DNA of 64,000 nt, from assembly GCA_036852015.1 (NCBI GenBank), contig JAANDG010000008.1, positions 496,001 through 560,000 on the forward strand. Reading direction: 5' to 3'. Positions within the stretch are counted from its first letter, which is position 1. Each line of letters opens with the position of its first letter. This document shows positions 11,301 to 23,000 of this stretch, piece by piece. The translations under genes were made by a program, and so were the position numbers. The DNA comes from Pelodera strongyloides (lineage: Eukaryota > Nematoda > Chromadorea > Rhabditida > Rhabditidae). Below the pieces are notes generated by a model, which had not been told where the DNA came from, searched no databases, and was given only the letters and a program-made list of their open reading frames with translations.

Positions 11301-13914
11301 AAAAACCGGCCGTTATTTCGCCCTAACTTGAGGCTTGCGGGAAAGGGAATTTTATTTAGCTCAGCCCAAACTGGAAAACATCATGATTCATGTGTGCCAT
11401 ATCTGCACCTCTAGCTTGATACTTCGTTCGATGATCTCCAAAACAATCAACTAGGCTGACAATAGAACTGAAACTGAACAATGAGCACATCTTCGGGGAC
11501 AACATGCACATACTTATAACATGCGCCTTCCCAGGGTCCTTACTACAAATGTTTGAACTGAGTATGTTCTGCAATTTAAAGGCTCCAAAAACTCCTCCTC
11601 CTCCACTTCGGCGTAACAGTCACAGAAGTGGCTCAGCTGCGGCCAGACTACAGACGATTAGATAGAAAATGGAAGTGCTTGTTAGGGTATAATTTCGATA
11701 CGCTACATGGGGCTAAGAACGCCACGTTCCACTCAAATATACAGATTTTAAATTGGTTTCGGCGACGGTCGAAAGCCTATCCGGAGGCGGTCTATGCGTC
11801 TTTTAGGCACTGTTTTACGATTTCATGCCCGGATGCTTGTGAATAAAATGAAAATACTGACCTGGTTCTGGAAGCTCTTCTTGTCCACTGTGGCCGTAGT
11901 CTTTCCCTTAACCACGACCTGCGCCTTCACCTTGTCCGTGGGTAGAATGAGTCCCTTGCTGAACTCCTGAAAGGAAAAAATGAATTGCCGCTTCCGCTTG
12001 TCAACATGAAGCTCGCCTCCTAGGCAATGTAAATACATTATTGTTAACCAGAGGCCATATTCATCACTCAATTCCCCCTGCCACGCCTTTTTCTTTGCGT
12101 GTCTTTGTGTCTCACATTAGAATGCTATACTCTGTCCCCAGGGAAAATTTCCCCGAGGAAATCGGAGTGTGAATATGGCACCTCAACTGGCTCAGGCCAG
12201 CTCCGAAATTCCTCATTCCTAGTGCTATTTGGTATTTATTTATTTGCGTAAAATATAGTGATAAATTATGGTAGGGCCTCGTCTCCTGACGATATCCTCC
12301 AAGGTAAACATCTCCACTTACGCACGGTGTAAATACGCCCTGCCGGAACCCGGAACAACACAACTATAAACTCTACTTTCCTTTTGCTGTTAATACATGC
12401 CCTGATGGCGCATTTTAATCTCACTTAAAGATTTAATTGAAGAAAACGCACGAGAAAAAACCAGAGTGAGACTGCTAACAACGAATTTACCTCCTTTAGT
12501 TCCTTGATGTAAACGGCGAGAATCTCACGGATATGCTGAGTACCAGCCTAGAAATTTATTAAAGTAAAAAAAAACTTGACACGACATAAAAATGGGTTGC
12601 GAGATAAGTTCAATAATATCAAAATAACAATACCAAACATAAACAAAGAGGCACCTTGCTTAGAAGATAACGGAGCTGGGCATCAGCCGGACCCTTGGTA
12701 TCAATTGTGACGTTCACCTGAAATACAAGGGGCGGAATGAACATAGTCAGTTCTTCTGTTTTTTAATTATGTCCAATTCTTCTACTTCTACTCTAGGTCT
12801 GGTCCTTAGCCACACCCAGTCTTATTTGTTTTACCTAATCCTAATCAATACTTTATAACGCCCGGAAATGACTTTAAAAATGAAAACACAAAAAATACGT
12901 AGACTCACGTCAATCTCGTCCGCATCGTTTTCATCGGATAGATTGGGAATCTCAATGAAACCCTTGTACTCGATTTCGCTTCCCGAAACATTTGCTGAAA
13001 TATTTGGGTTTAGAAATCAACGTAATAAGCTAACACGCATAATTTATCTACCTATAATAACCATCCATGGTAAAGTTTAGAGAACATAAACGTGTGAGCT
13101 TAGACTAGATCGACATCAATACCGCCAGCGGATTTTTTCAAATGTATTTACAGATTAACACGAAAATGGCACAGACGACAAATAGGGTACAGTGGCCGTG
13201 TGCATGAACGCACCGGGAAGTTCCCAAACTCCCAGTGGGAGGTGAGAGAAAGAGAGGGATCACGCGAATCAGAGACCAATTCTCCCACCCTGGGAGGTTC
13301 CCGCCGTTCGTGCATACGGCCACAGGAGTGGGAAACTGACCGACGAAGTTGAGCTCAAGAACCCATTCAAAGAGGAAGATGAGCTTCGCTTTTCTATTGT
13401 TTGCGGTCGCTTCTCCTTCGATCTTACGAAGATTCGAGAACTTGACGACAATCGGTCCTTCAGAGAACTCTGTATTCTCCAGCAACTCGCGGAGACGCGT
13501 TTTCGACCACGGAGTGGCATTCTTTTCACTCCTAAACAATTATTGTATTTAAGCCACCACGCCGAAAATGCCAGGCACATTAAAGGTTAAACTTTGAAGC
13601 TTAGAGAACAGCAGTCTTTAGTCCGCTTTTAATTTTCCGCCTTCCATCGCACCATTAGAACCGAGTAGAATATAGAATAAACACACTGAAACGACTGAAA
13701 CCTTATCTGCTCCGTCACAAATCATGAAGATAGCAAGCTATTTTGACTTTGAGTTGCGATTTGAATAGACTAGACTACAAAATGAATGTTGACCATTTGA
13801 CAAATAAGTTTAAGAAAGACCTTAAAGAACCAACCAATGCCAATTGTTCACATTTGTTGCGTCGGCGCGCTCCTCAACAATCCATCGTGGATCACCTTCT
13901 CCCCACTTGGCCAT
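8399..13914 (-). CDS. ahsa-1: Activator of Hsp90 ATPase (AHSA1/Aha1)
   Basis: Eleven exons: 13835-13914, 13341-13531, 12909-12994, 12655-12717, 12491-12547, 11862-11966, 10924-10960, 10503-10588, 9493-9591, 8863-8952, 8399-8533. They join in frame to 342 aa, the usual length of the family. Residues 24-160 form the Aha1 N-domain, with the signature NVNNWHW and KNATPWSK, and NNRKAKLIFLFEW matching the conserved strand. From about residue 208 (VATERVAKTETYRQPPERVF) the AHSA1 C-domain follows, ending GFERYYLENIGRTFGFSSRIF-like as in orthologues. Aha1 binds Hsp90 in the cytosol and stimulates its ATPase. The exon 8 acceptor (AGTTTAG) is chosen because the CTTAG further upstream breaks the frame. 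An acceptor at 13948, 33 bases above the ATG, may be a trans-splice site. Confidence 0.96.
9320..9409. mobile_element. Family-A element, right half
   Basis: Only GATGCGCTTCAAAAACCGGCCGGTATTTAGCTTTAA and the adjoining core are present, in an ahsa-1 intron. Confidence 0.6.
11137..11326. mobile_element. Family-A palindrome in ahsa-1 intron
   Basis: TTAATGCGAAACGCCCGCCGG and CCGGCCGTTATTTCGCCCTAA. Confidence 0.7.
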
Positions 13915-13947
13915 TGCACCGGGCAAAGAACAGAAATGATAAATTAC

Positions 13948-13956
13948 CTGAAAAGA
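13948..13956 (-). promoter_or_regulatory. Probable trans-splice acceptor of ahsa-1
   Basis: The minus strand reads TTCTTTTCAG followed by a 33-base leader and the ATG of ahsa-1. No upstream coding exon is needed. Confidence 0.45.
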
Positions 13957-14573
13957 ATAGCAACACAATGACAACGCGTGAATCTAATTCAAACACACAA
14001 CGAAGGGAAAGAAAAACAGCAGGAACTTTCCGTCCTCTACGTTTATTTCATCAACACATAGTGCAACGTCTCAACTGAGACAATGACCTGCTAAAAACCT
14101 ACACAAGAAAAACATTACAACACAATGAAAAGAAACAAACAAGAACAACAACGCTCAAATTTCCGGAGTTTTGCTCGAAAAAAAATTCCAGAAATTTCCT
14201 GTAGTTTGTAGTCGTAGCCAATTACAGTAATCTCACTGAGGGTGCAAAATAAAATTGGCAGAAACCAAATTGTGTCAATGCTCTTGTCATTGCATTTTTT
14301 TATGTAAAGTCAGAAATTTTTTCTAGAAATTTATGCAGACCACATGGCTAGATGGGGTTCCTCGTAAAAAAGGTCTTCAAAGAATGAGGAATGAGCTGTG
14401 CAGGAACTCGGAATAATGCTCCGAAGCCACAGAAAAGCCGTAAGTAGGCGGTCCCCAAACGGTTTCCACCGAAGGACCGAAGAAAAACACTTTTGCCAAC
14501 CGGTCACCGACCATTTGGCGACTAATTGGAGGCCACGTGGTGTCCAATTGCAGACGGTTCACGGGGGAAAACA

Positions 14574-14719
14574 GAGGCTGTATTCACCAACACATAGGGA
14601 ACACGCCCTGAGGCTCACGAGCGCTATGAATCTATTCTGCCCTCGCACTCTCTACGCACTCTTTAGTTCCCTGTGGAGGCTAGGGAGGGTTCCCTGTGTG
14701 TTGGTGAATACGGCCTCAG
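14574..14719. mobile_element. Foldback element ending GTGTTGGTGAATACGGCC
   Basis: GAGGCTGTATTCACCAACACA on the left is matched inverted by TGTGTTGGTGAATACGGCCTC on the right. A related end, GTGTCGGTGAACACGGCCTC, occurs alone at about 40459-40478. Confidence 0.6.
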
Positions 14720-14826
14720 ATTCAGATACCACGTGGTGGAACGGTCGCCAAATTGTTGGCGCCACGCGAAAACCGAACTCCGAGGATATCAATTTCTGCT
14801 TTGATAATGAGAGCGTCTTCATCCTT

Positions 14827-14982
14827 ATGGGGTATCCAAGTATGGTGAAAATTTACAGTATTTTGGAAAAACACGAGCATATTTTTTAAATTGTTCATAC
14901 TTTTTATGCAAGTTTCGTGCAGAAATACGGTAGTATTGACAGAATCACACCGAATTTTTTGGGATACTTGGAAACCCCATAT
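14827..14982. mobile_element. Foldback element ending TGGGGTATCCAAGTATG
   Basis: The two arms are GGGGTATCCAAGTATGGTG and, inverted, ATACTTGGAAACCCC. The design resembles the element at 44625-44955. Confidence 0.5.
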
Positions 14983-16055
14983 CACATACTTTGTGAATTG
15001 CACTCGACCGAATATAAAAAATCCGAGCTAATATGAGCTGAAGTAAAACTACTATGATTGCTGCATTTTGCATGTCATTTTACTCTCTCCAACTAATTGT
15101 TCAAATTATTTTATACCAGACGGCTATCGCCGCCTAAGGCGACTTTCAAAGTCTAAAATTCAGGAACATCAGTGAGCACACTTATGTGAAACGTTTGTAA
15201 TGTATCTTGAAAAATCATGAAATCAAATTCGAATTTCGCTTGCTCAACGGGGCTCCGGCTCTCCTTTTATAGCCTTTACATATTCAAATTTTCGTTGCGT
15301 TCACATGCGGCTTCAAACAAAAAAGTAAACTCTGCTCCTTTTATAATAAGATTTCGAACGAAGCGCGTCATTTTCGCCATCAGTAATACAGTGATTGAAG
15401 CATTTCTGAAAATTTTGAGCCGAACACGATTTTTGGGCGTTCTTATACTTATGAAACGCACTGTATGTTTTCCAATTCTTTGATATGATTTCTAGAATAA
15501 ATATTGAAATATCACGTCTACAACTCTATCAACTTTCACCAAACAAAACCAACAAATCCATAATTCAAAAAATATTTTATTGTCAGTCAGAATAAATCAA
15601 CAATAAGTCTCTTGAGCATTGAAATATATGCGTAGTATGCTTTAGGAAAAATTGTAAATTATTGATCAAGCTAGCAATTAATCTCAATAGCGGCAGCAAA
15701 TTAGAAAACAAAGCGGAGATGCGTTTGTACAGAAAAAAATCGATAATGTCGTTCGCAAGGAAGCCAAATAACTGAGGATCAATCAATAAATCAATCAATA
15801 AATGTGGTAATCGTGCATTAGAAATCTAATCAATAAAATATTATTTCAGCACTATATTAATCGATTAATTGATCCAATCGTATTCGGCAGGTCATTCGCT
15901 TTATAAACACAAAATAAAATCGTCAACTACAATCGAGGCAAGAATTTCGTAGGAAGCAGATCGTTATTAAGAATTCACACAGCAGTTCGAGCAATTATCA
16001 AGAAATTACCTAGGAAATTACGCATTTACGCTAGCAGACTTGTAAGTAGTACATG

Positions 16056-16201
16056 GCCCGTATTCTCGGGTCGACGGAAACGTTCCGTTTGGGAAATCCT
16101 TTGTATGCAAATTTCTCGACTATCTAGACTAGCTTGAGGAAAAATTTGCATACGAATGAGCTCCCAAACGGAACATTCCCGTCGACCCGAGAATACGGGC
16201 T
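16056..16201. mobile_element. Foldback element, copy 2 of twin pair
   Basis: It is nearly identical to 6946-7084 along its whole length, with a 5-base indel near the right arm. The right flank is TA; the left flank is TG, perhaps a decayed TA. Confidence 0.7.
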
Positions 16202-16762
16202 AATCAGAAGAACATCGTAAGAGGAGGTAGAGACATAAGCGGATATAAAAGCAGGAGCCAGTTTATTATTACACTAAACTAGTTTTAATATACATACGGT
16301 AGTAATCCTTGGAGCTAAATGTAAGAAGACAGTACAGCAAGCAATTTTAGAAATGTTGTTATATACTATCTGCGGCTCTGATTATAGTAAAAGGAAGGTA
16401 TAGGAACAGTAAAGTTATACCCGATATATGCATTCCTGAAGCAAAATTTGTCACAGGTAAACTGCGTAAGTGAACGTGCCTAGTATATTTGTGTAGATAT
16501 TGATACGCAGTAAAGTAGTGTAACACGTGGTTTTGGAAGGACTGTGCCCGTCAGTGCCGGAAGGGCACATTATGGAACTTGCCCATAACGTTGCAAAACC
16601 CGGTGTCATACCGCTCGAATACAGCTAATCAGTTATCGATCGCCTCACACTAACAATAAGATAAGCTATATGAGAATGGTGGCAAAGGTTGGGAATAACC
16701 GTGATCATGCGAACATCAAAACTATCAAATACCGTACCACACAGCACTATGACCATATCTGT

Positions 16763-16849
16763 TTTAAAGCGGTATCACACGTGATTTCGAAGGAATACTG
16801 GACAAATGCATTAACATGCGTTTCAAAACCACGCACCATACCACTTTAA
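16763..16849. mobile_element. Family-B palindrome, short
   Basis: TTTAAAGCGGTATCACACGTG and CACGCACCATACCACTTTAAA with little spacer. Confidence 0.65.
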
Positions 16850-17017
16850 AATTGAGTTGCCCGAAAATGGTGCAATACGGATGTTCAACAACCCTCACCG
16901 GAAAGTATCCGCCAACAACACTCAAGGCTACTCGATGATCAGATTTATCACAAGGATTCGGAATGAAGCTTTGTTATGCTCGGGGAACAAACGAGCTCCT
17001 CAACTTAGATGATCTGG

Positions 17018-17048
17018 CCTAAGCCTAAGCCTAAGCCTAAGCCTAAGC
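17018..17048 (-). repeat. Interstitial telomeric repeat (TTAGGC)5
   Basis: Five uninterrupted TTAGGC units read on the minus strand, starting about five bases after the FERM gene stop codon. They should be the first bases of its 3' UTR, in sense orientation. TTAGGC is the nematode telomere unit. Confidence 0.9.
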
Positions 17049-17052
17049 TCCT

Positions 17053-20000
17053 CTACATAACCATTGGTGCCTTCCTTGAGGCTTCTGGGTACGGAGGAGG
17101 TGGAGGGAGATCAACGACCTTTGCCTGGGGAAAAGACGTCCATCCCGCGCTGAAAAAGAAGAAATAATAAATATCGCTGCTGAAATGTGGGTTGCGGGGC
17201 GAAAAACCTGACCCGAGTGCGGCGAAAGCTTGGCTCGAAGACGGAACGAAAACGCGAAAATCGATCCAAGAGGAAGTCGCATACATTTTTGCCCCAACAA
17301 ATATCACGATGATAGACTGCGACGCTAGGGGTAAATAGTTCGATTCAATTGATTATGCGCTGCTTTTTGCTTTTGCAGGAATCATAAGAAGAAGAAAATA
17401 TAACAATATAATTACCTGTTCGTTGGGTACACTGCTCCCCTGTTGAAAGGCACAGGGTTCCTCTGCGGGAACGCAGAGTCGAGCAGATATTCCGCCCTGA
17501 AGTACGGTAGTTTACAGTAATTAATAGTAATCAAGTGTCCTAAGGTCACCTAACGCAATTAATCTCAATAACGTTAGCAGCATGATGTTTTCTGAACTAT
17601 TTTTCTGTAACACCTGCCTTTAAAATAGTATTACACGTGGTTTGCCAAGAGTGGGCAACAACATTATTCGATGTGCCGCACAAACCACGTGTCATACCAC
17701 TTTAAAGCATAATAGCGCATACCTGGACACATTCGTCTGATATAGCAGACTGGTGGCTCTCGAAATAGGCAACAACATTATTCTATGCTCCGCACAAGCC
17801 ACGTGCCATACCGCTTTAAAACATAACATCGCATACCTGGACACATTCGTCTGATATAGCAGACTGGTGGCTCTCGATATCGGATCTTGATAGGTAAGAT
17901 CCAAACAAGAAGCAGGACGTCTGTTTTGTTGTTGCGGCAGAGGGGACGTGGGTTGCGAAGAATGAACCGAGTGAAGGGATTCCGCCCAAAGAGCACGCAA
18001 CATCGGAAGATCACGCAGATGGTGAGGATCGAGGGCGGTAGCTGGAAAGCTTACGGTAGATATAAATAAATAATATGTTAAAGCTATTTAACAGCCACAT
18101 TTGAAATGTATGTTGGACGCATCATGACCGTGTAGATTGTGTAAAACACTGTGCGAACCTGATAGTCTGGTTAATTCAGTTTTATGCATCATCATATGAG
18201 AATACAGGTACTACAAAGAATAAGCTTTCACATCATGGCGGTTCAATACATTGTTATCCGAGTCCCTTCTTCATTTCGCAGAGCTAATAAAAGTTACAGA
18301 TAAGTAAATTACTGCACGGACACCTTTTTTCAATAACATACATAACCTTGTGGGAGAGCATTTTTGCCGTGAATTGCACATGTTTTATAAAATGTCCAAT
18401 TATGATCCTCAGGCGTGCAGCGCGGAAATGCGTAGCCGCGACTGCGGGAAAAATTGTAAATTTGTATTGACACAGAGAAACCTCTTTTCTGTGTTTACGC
18501 CTTTCCCATGTAAAAGAGCGATCTCTTTTCCGCGGACGCGTTTACGCATTTCCGCGTTGCGCGCCTGAAAAGGTAGTATCTTACCATCAATTGAGGAAGG
18601 CGCAAACTGGGCGGGCGTATTAGTGGCAGGAGGGAAGGATGGTTGTCCACGAGCCTCAGCTGCTACACCACAGCGCTGCAAATTACAGGGGTACAAACTA
18701 CACGCTACAAAATAATTACAAGTTCCAACTACAAACTACAAGAACAAGAGTATCACAGATGGGCGAACACCTTTTACCAGTTCGCACACTTTTGGCGCAC
18801 CTACAGATCACACGAGCGCGTGTGCCGCACAAGCTCGGCCCACTTTTTTCTTTTAAGACATAAAATTCATGCTTCAAACAAGTTACCTGTATCTCCAGTG
18901 CCCGTTCGTATGTTGGCGGATCTCTACCTCGAAGATGCGCCTGGGTTTGAGCTCTAGCGCCACTTAGTTCGCCACCCAGGTTCTGAAATCATAAGTAAAT
19001 ACTGAAAACGATATGATAAATGAGAATAAACAGGGTCGTAACTGCTCAGCTTGTGTACGGATAATTGCTCACATAGCATAACTATAATAGCAGTTTGTAT
19101 CTTCCGAATATATCGTTCAAAATATACCAATAACGTCTAACCGAGACGAGTTTCACTAATACCATAGAGAATACAAAACACAAATCCTTACCTGAAGACT
19201 AGGTTGTTGAGTCTGTACACTGTGATGATAGTGCGCGGGCATACTATGCACTCTATTAATCGAGGAACTCGGACGGCTATTCGGACGTTTATTGTACAGT
19301 CGCGTTGTTTGACCACGATTTGGCGCATCGCCGCTGCCTGATGGAGACCACATCTGAAATATTGTTTATATCTCCTTAAAGCGAATTAGCGGTCGGTCTC
19401 CAACAAAAAAATACAAAAGAGGAGGAGTAAAAAACCGTGCGTTAATTACATCTGTGAAAACAGTGCGTTTTTGGACTTTTACTTGCAAATTCAAAATTTT
19501 TGGTGAAAAAAACCCAAACCGGGTGGTATTTCGATTTTTAAGTTATATTAGTAATGCAGACAATCATACAGTGTATGGTTCATTCACAATAGAACTTATC
19601 GCAAATGCGTGCTAACCACTATGCAATATTAGTAGGCAATACAGTAAGTCAATACCAGTGTACCATATGATACCGTATCTACCGGGTAGAAGGATTCGGT
19701 AGACTAGCCCTATGCTACGACGGTTGTAATACAATATTAGTGTGCCTATTGTATGTACGTTACCGGACAGGAAAATTATGCCTCATTGCCGGTAAACGAG
19801 TACTAACCAACAAGCAAGATTAGTAAACAATACAGCAAGTCAGTACCAGTACATATCATACCATTCATAAACCCTTGGTACCCCTTGGTATGATTGTTAC
19901 CCCTTTGGTAGGAACATGCAATATTAGTAGATGCTACTGGTGTACTCACATGAACGCTATCAATTCTGGACTCGGATCGTGCAAGTTGTGGTAGTTGATA

Positions 20001-23000
20001 CGTCGACGTGCGATACGGTGCAAGTTCCGCTGAGACTGCGACAGTCTGCCACCGGGGCTTCGGACTGATTGGTGAAGGGCGTAGCACCGGCTTAAGCCAA
20101 ATGGAAATGTTAGAGGTGACAGCTAGTTTTGCATGCTAATTGCTAATCTTAGATAATTAGCAAATTAACGTGTTAATGAGCCAGCAGCTAATTAGCAGAT
20201 TTTTGTTGCACAGCGTTAGTTGTAAGTAGTCATGCTTGTCGAGCAATTGTGTGGTTAGTTACGCAGCGTGCTAATCATCACTACAAGAGCAGTAACAAAA
20301 CATGCTAATTATCGAATTATTCTAATTTATGCTAATTACCTGATACGATGGTGCGTTGGAGAAGGGCGTACTGTAAAGGGGTGGCTGTCGGATTCCCGGC
20401 GCCTGTCCAGCTAAGTCCATTCTGACATCGTGCAGAGACACCGACGTTGAAGATGGCAGAGCACTGGTAGAGAACGTGTGAGATGAGGCGAGCGCAGACG
20501 ACGAAGAGTCGGTAGAACATTGCAATTTAGGGACCATGCTCGCTTGCCGCATCATATCATTCAGAAGTTCAGTGGATTGAGCCAGAGATTCAGAGCGGCT
20601 CCCCGATGACGTCATGAACGGAACGTCAGAATATGTAGAGGAAAGCACGACCTGTAACTGAAAATAGTGGAAAAATATACAATTATTATATTAGTATTCA
20701 ATTCGCGTGACTTTTGTAGTCATCACCATGTTGCTGAAACTAAAATTATGCTACCCGACAAAGTGAGTTGATCTGCAAGCAGCCTGACAAATGCGGGTGA
20801 ATCTTACGTATATCGTAAGGGAACTCATAATCAAATAATACTTATGCGCCATCCTGACACCGCATGCAGGCCGCATGCACACCAACGTTGTTCAAACTTC
20901 TACGACTTACCGTTTGCGACGCCGTCGGATAGGCAGGTAGAGCCGGAAGTGAAGGAACGCATGGTGACGCTGTTGGCGATTCCACACTTCTCTGTTTTTG
21001 AAGTGAAATTGGAACTTGCGGTACTGTATGTTCAGCAAGCACTGTGCAGGGAACATCGAATGGCGGAGAGTCCAGAGAAGAGATGGCCACCATGGGTGTA
21101 TTGGTGGAATTGGCCAGAGACAGAGAGGACGGACGCCTAGAACAGACTGGTTTAAGTGCCCAAGTTTGGGGTAGTTTCATGATTATGATGGTCTAGAATC
21201 CTGGCTCAGCCTATAGTACCGTCAGTAATTGCATAGTAATTAGCAATTAACTAGCAGTAAAGGAAAAACTGCTCACCTCAAATCCGTAATTGCCTGTGCT
21301 TCACTCTGTACCGTATCACTTCGTTCTCTGCTCATCTGCTCTCTCACACCCAGTGAAGCTTCGCTCCTCTGACTGTCTGATCTTTCCGAGCACGTTCGCG
21401 ATTGGTTCCACGGCATAGGAGCTGTAGATGTTCCCAAACCGTTTGAAGTAAACTCTCCCCGGGTGAATTCTCCCTGGGTAAGGTCTACTCGGATAAAGTC
21501 TCCCCTGGTGGGGTCTGCCTGGGTAGGGTCTACCCGGGTAAGGTCAGTCCGCGTAGTTTCTGTCCTAACATAGTCTCCCCGGGTAGGCTCTCCCTTGGTA
21601 AGATCTTCACGTGCCAAGATCGCTTGTATCTCCTCCTGCAGGCTGATGCTATCGAATAATTCCTTGTTAATCTGCGCCACTGTGTTTTCGCTGGACTGCT
21701 CGGCTTTCAGTGTGTCATCCTGAAAAGGCGTGGAGTGAAATAATACACGTTAAAGCGGTATAACATCCAATTTTTTAAGCGTATGGTCTATACAAACAAC
21801 TGCGCGATACTTCGCGATTATATTCATTTGCATACAATATATGGGAATGGAGTTGTCCAAAATAAGTATCAAAAACCGCCCGTTATATCGCATAAACTCA
21901 ATTGGCAACAGAGTGACGTCATAGCGCTGGTTGCTGTGGGAGGGTTAACTAAGCCTTCTGGCCTCCAGGTAAGAATCTGGTCTGTTGCACTACTAATTTC
22001 GGAAATTGGCCAATGGATTAGTTGGTTAGGCTGAAGGCAGCGCCGAACTCGACGAGCACGAGACCGGAACTCGAGGAGCACGAGATCCGAACTCGAGGAG
22101 CACGAGACCCGAACTCGAGGAGCACGAGAACCGAACTCGAGGAGTACGAGATACGAACTCGAGGATCACGACAGCGCTCGCCTGGAGACAGGATGGACAA
22201 TAGCTTGACAATAAAATGCACAAACCTTCTTCCCCTCGCTTTCCATTTCTCCCAAGCTCACTTCTCGACAAACAAGTCTTCTCGGGGTTCGCGGACGAAT
22301 AATTCTGTGCTTATTCGCACTGCTTCTATCACTCCGAGCACTGCTTTCTGATGGCGCCGTTGACAAGGAATTGCGAAGCGATTCTAAAAATATATTTTTT
22401 TTCTATCCAACACAACTTCAAAGCGGTCAGCATGTGGTTTCTGAAATGCATGATGGCCTGCATTTCCATTTAAATAGGCACACATGTTTGTGCAGAAAAT
22501 TCACAGAAAGTACAACAATTTGTATACGGAGTTCGGCACACATCTCAGAAACCATGTATCAAAACAGATAAACTTTATATCTAAAAATAAATGAATAGAT
22601 CAACTTTATATCTAAAGAAAATAATTAATCTATAAACGCACTTGAGAATACAATCAATCAATAAACTCACCAGTATGATCGGTAACTTGAATATCCGATA
22701 CGACTCCCGAAGTACTATTGGAAAGGTGACTTCCTCCGTCAACGCTCTTTTCATTAACACTAAAGGGAACGTGTCGGGGTCCAGCTGTAGAATGTTGAAC
22801 AACCAGGAGACACTGATGCACAGCCCGGCACAGCTCGAGCAGATATCTGGAAATAGCATGTTTGTTTGTTTGTTGTTTGTGCGTTACGCTCGAACATACC
22901 TCAAAACAGTCATTGTCAGCCACAGCTAGACGTGAACCCGCAGTCTCTCGTACATAAATAGTTCAACGAAATTAACTTTTTATTACTTTTAATACCTTAA

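Larger units (their letters stand above)
13957..17017. other. Spacer between FERM gene and ahsa-1
   Basis: No gene is supported. It contains two foldback elements (14574-14719 and 14827-14982), the second copy of the GCCCGTATTCTCGGG element (16056-16201), a family-B palindrome (16763-16849), and a stretch at 15121-15360 whose tail CTCCTTTTATAATAAGATTT resembles that of the insertion at 62968-63370. Confidence 0.5.

Noticed and set aside
14398..14889. 163-codon plus-strand open frame
   Set aside because: It covers two foldback elements and has no homology I recognise.
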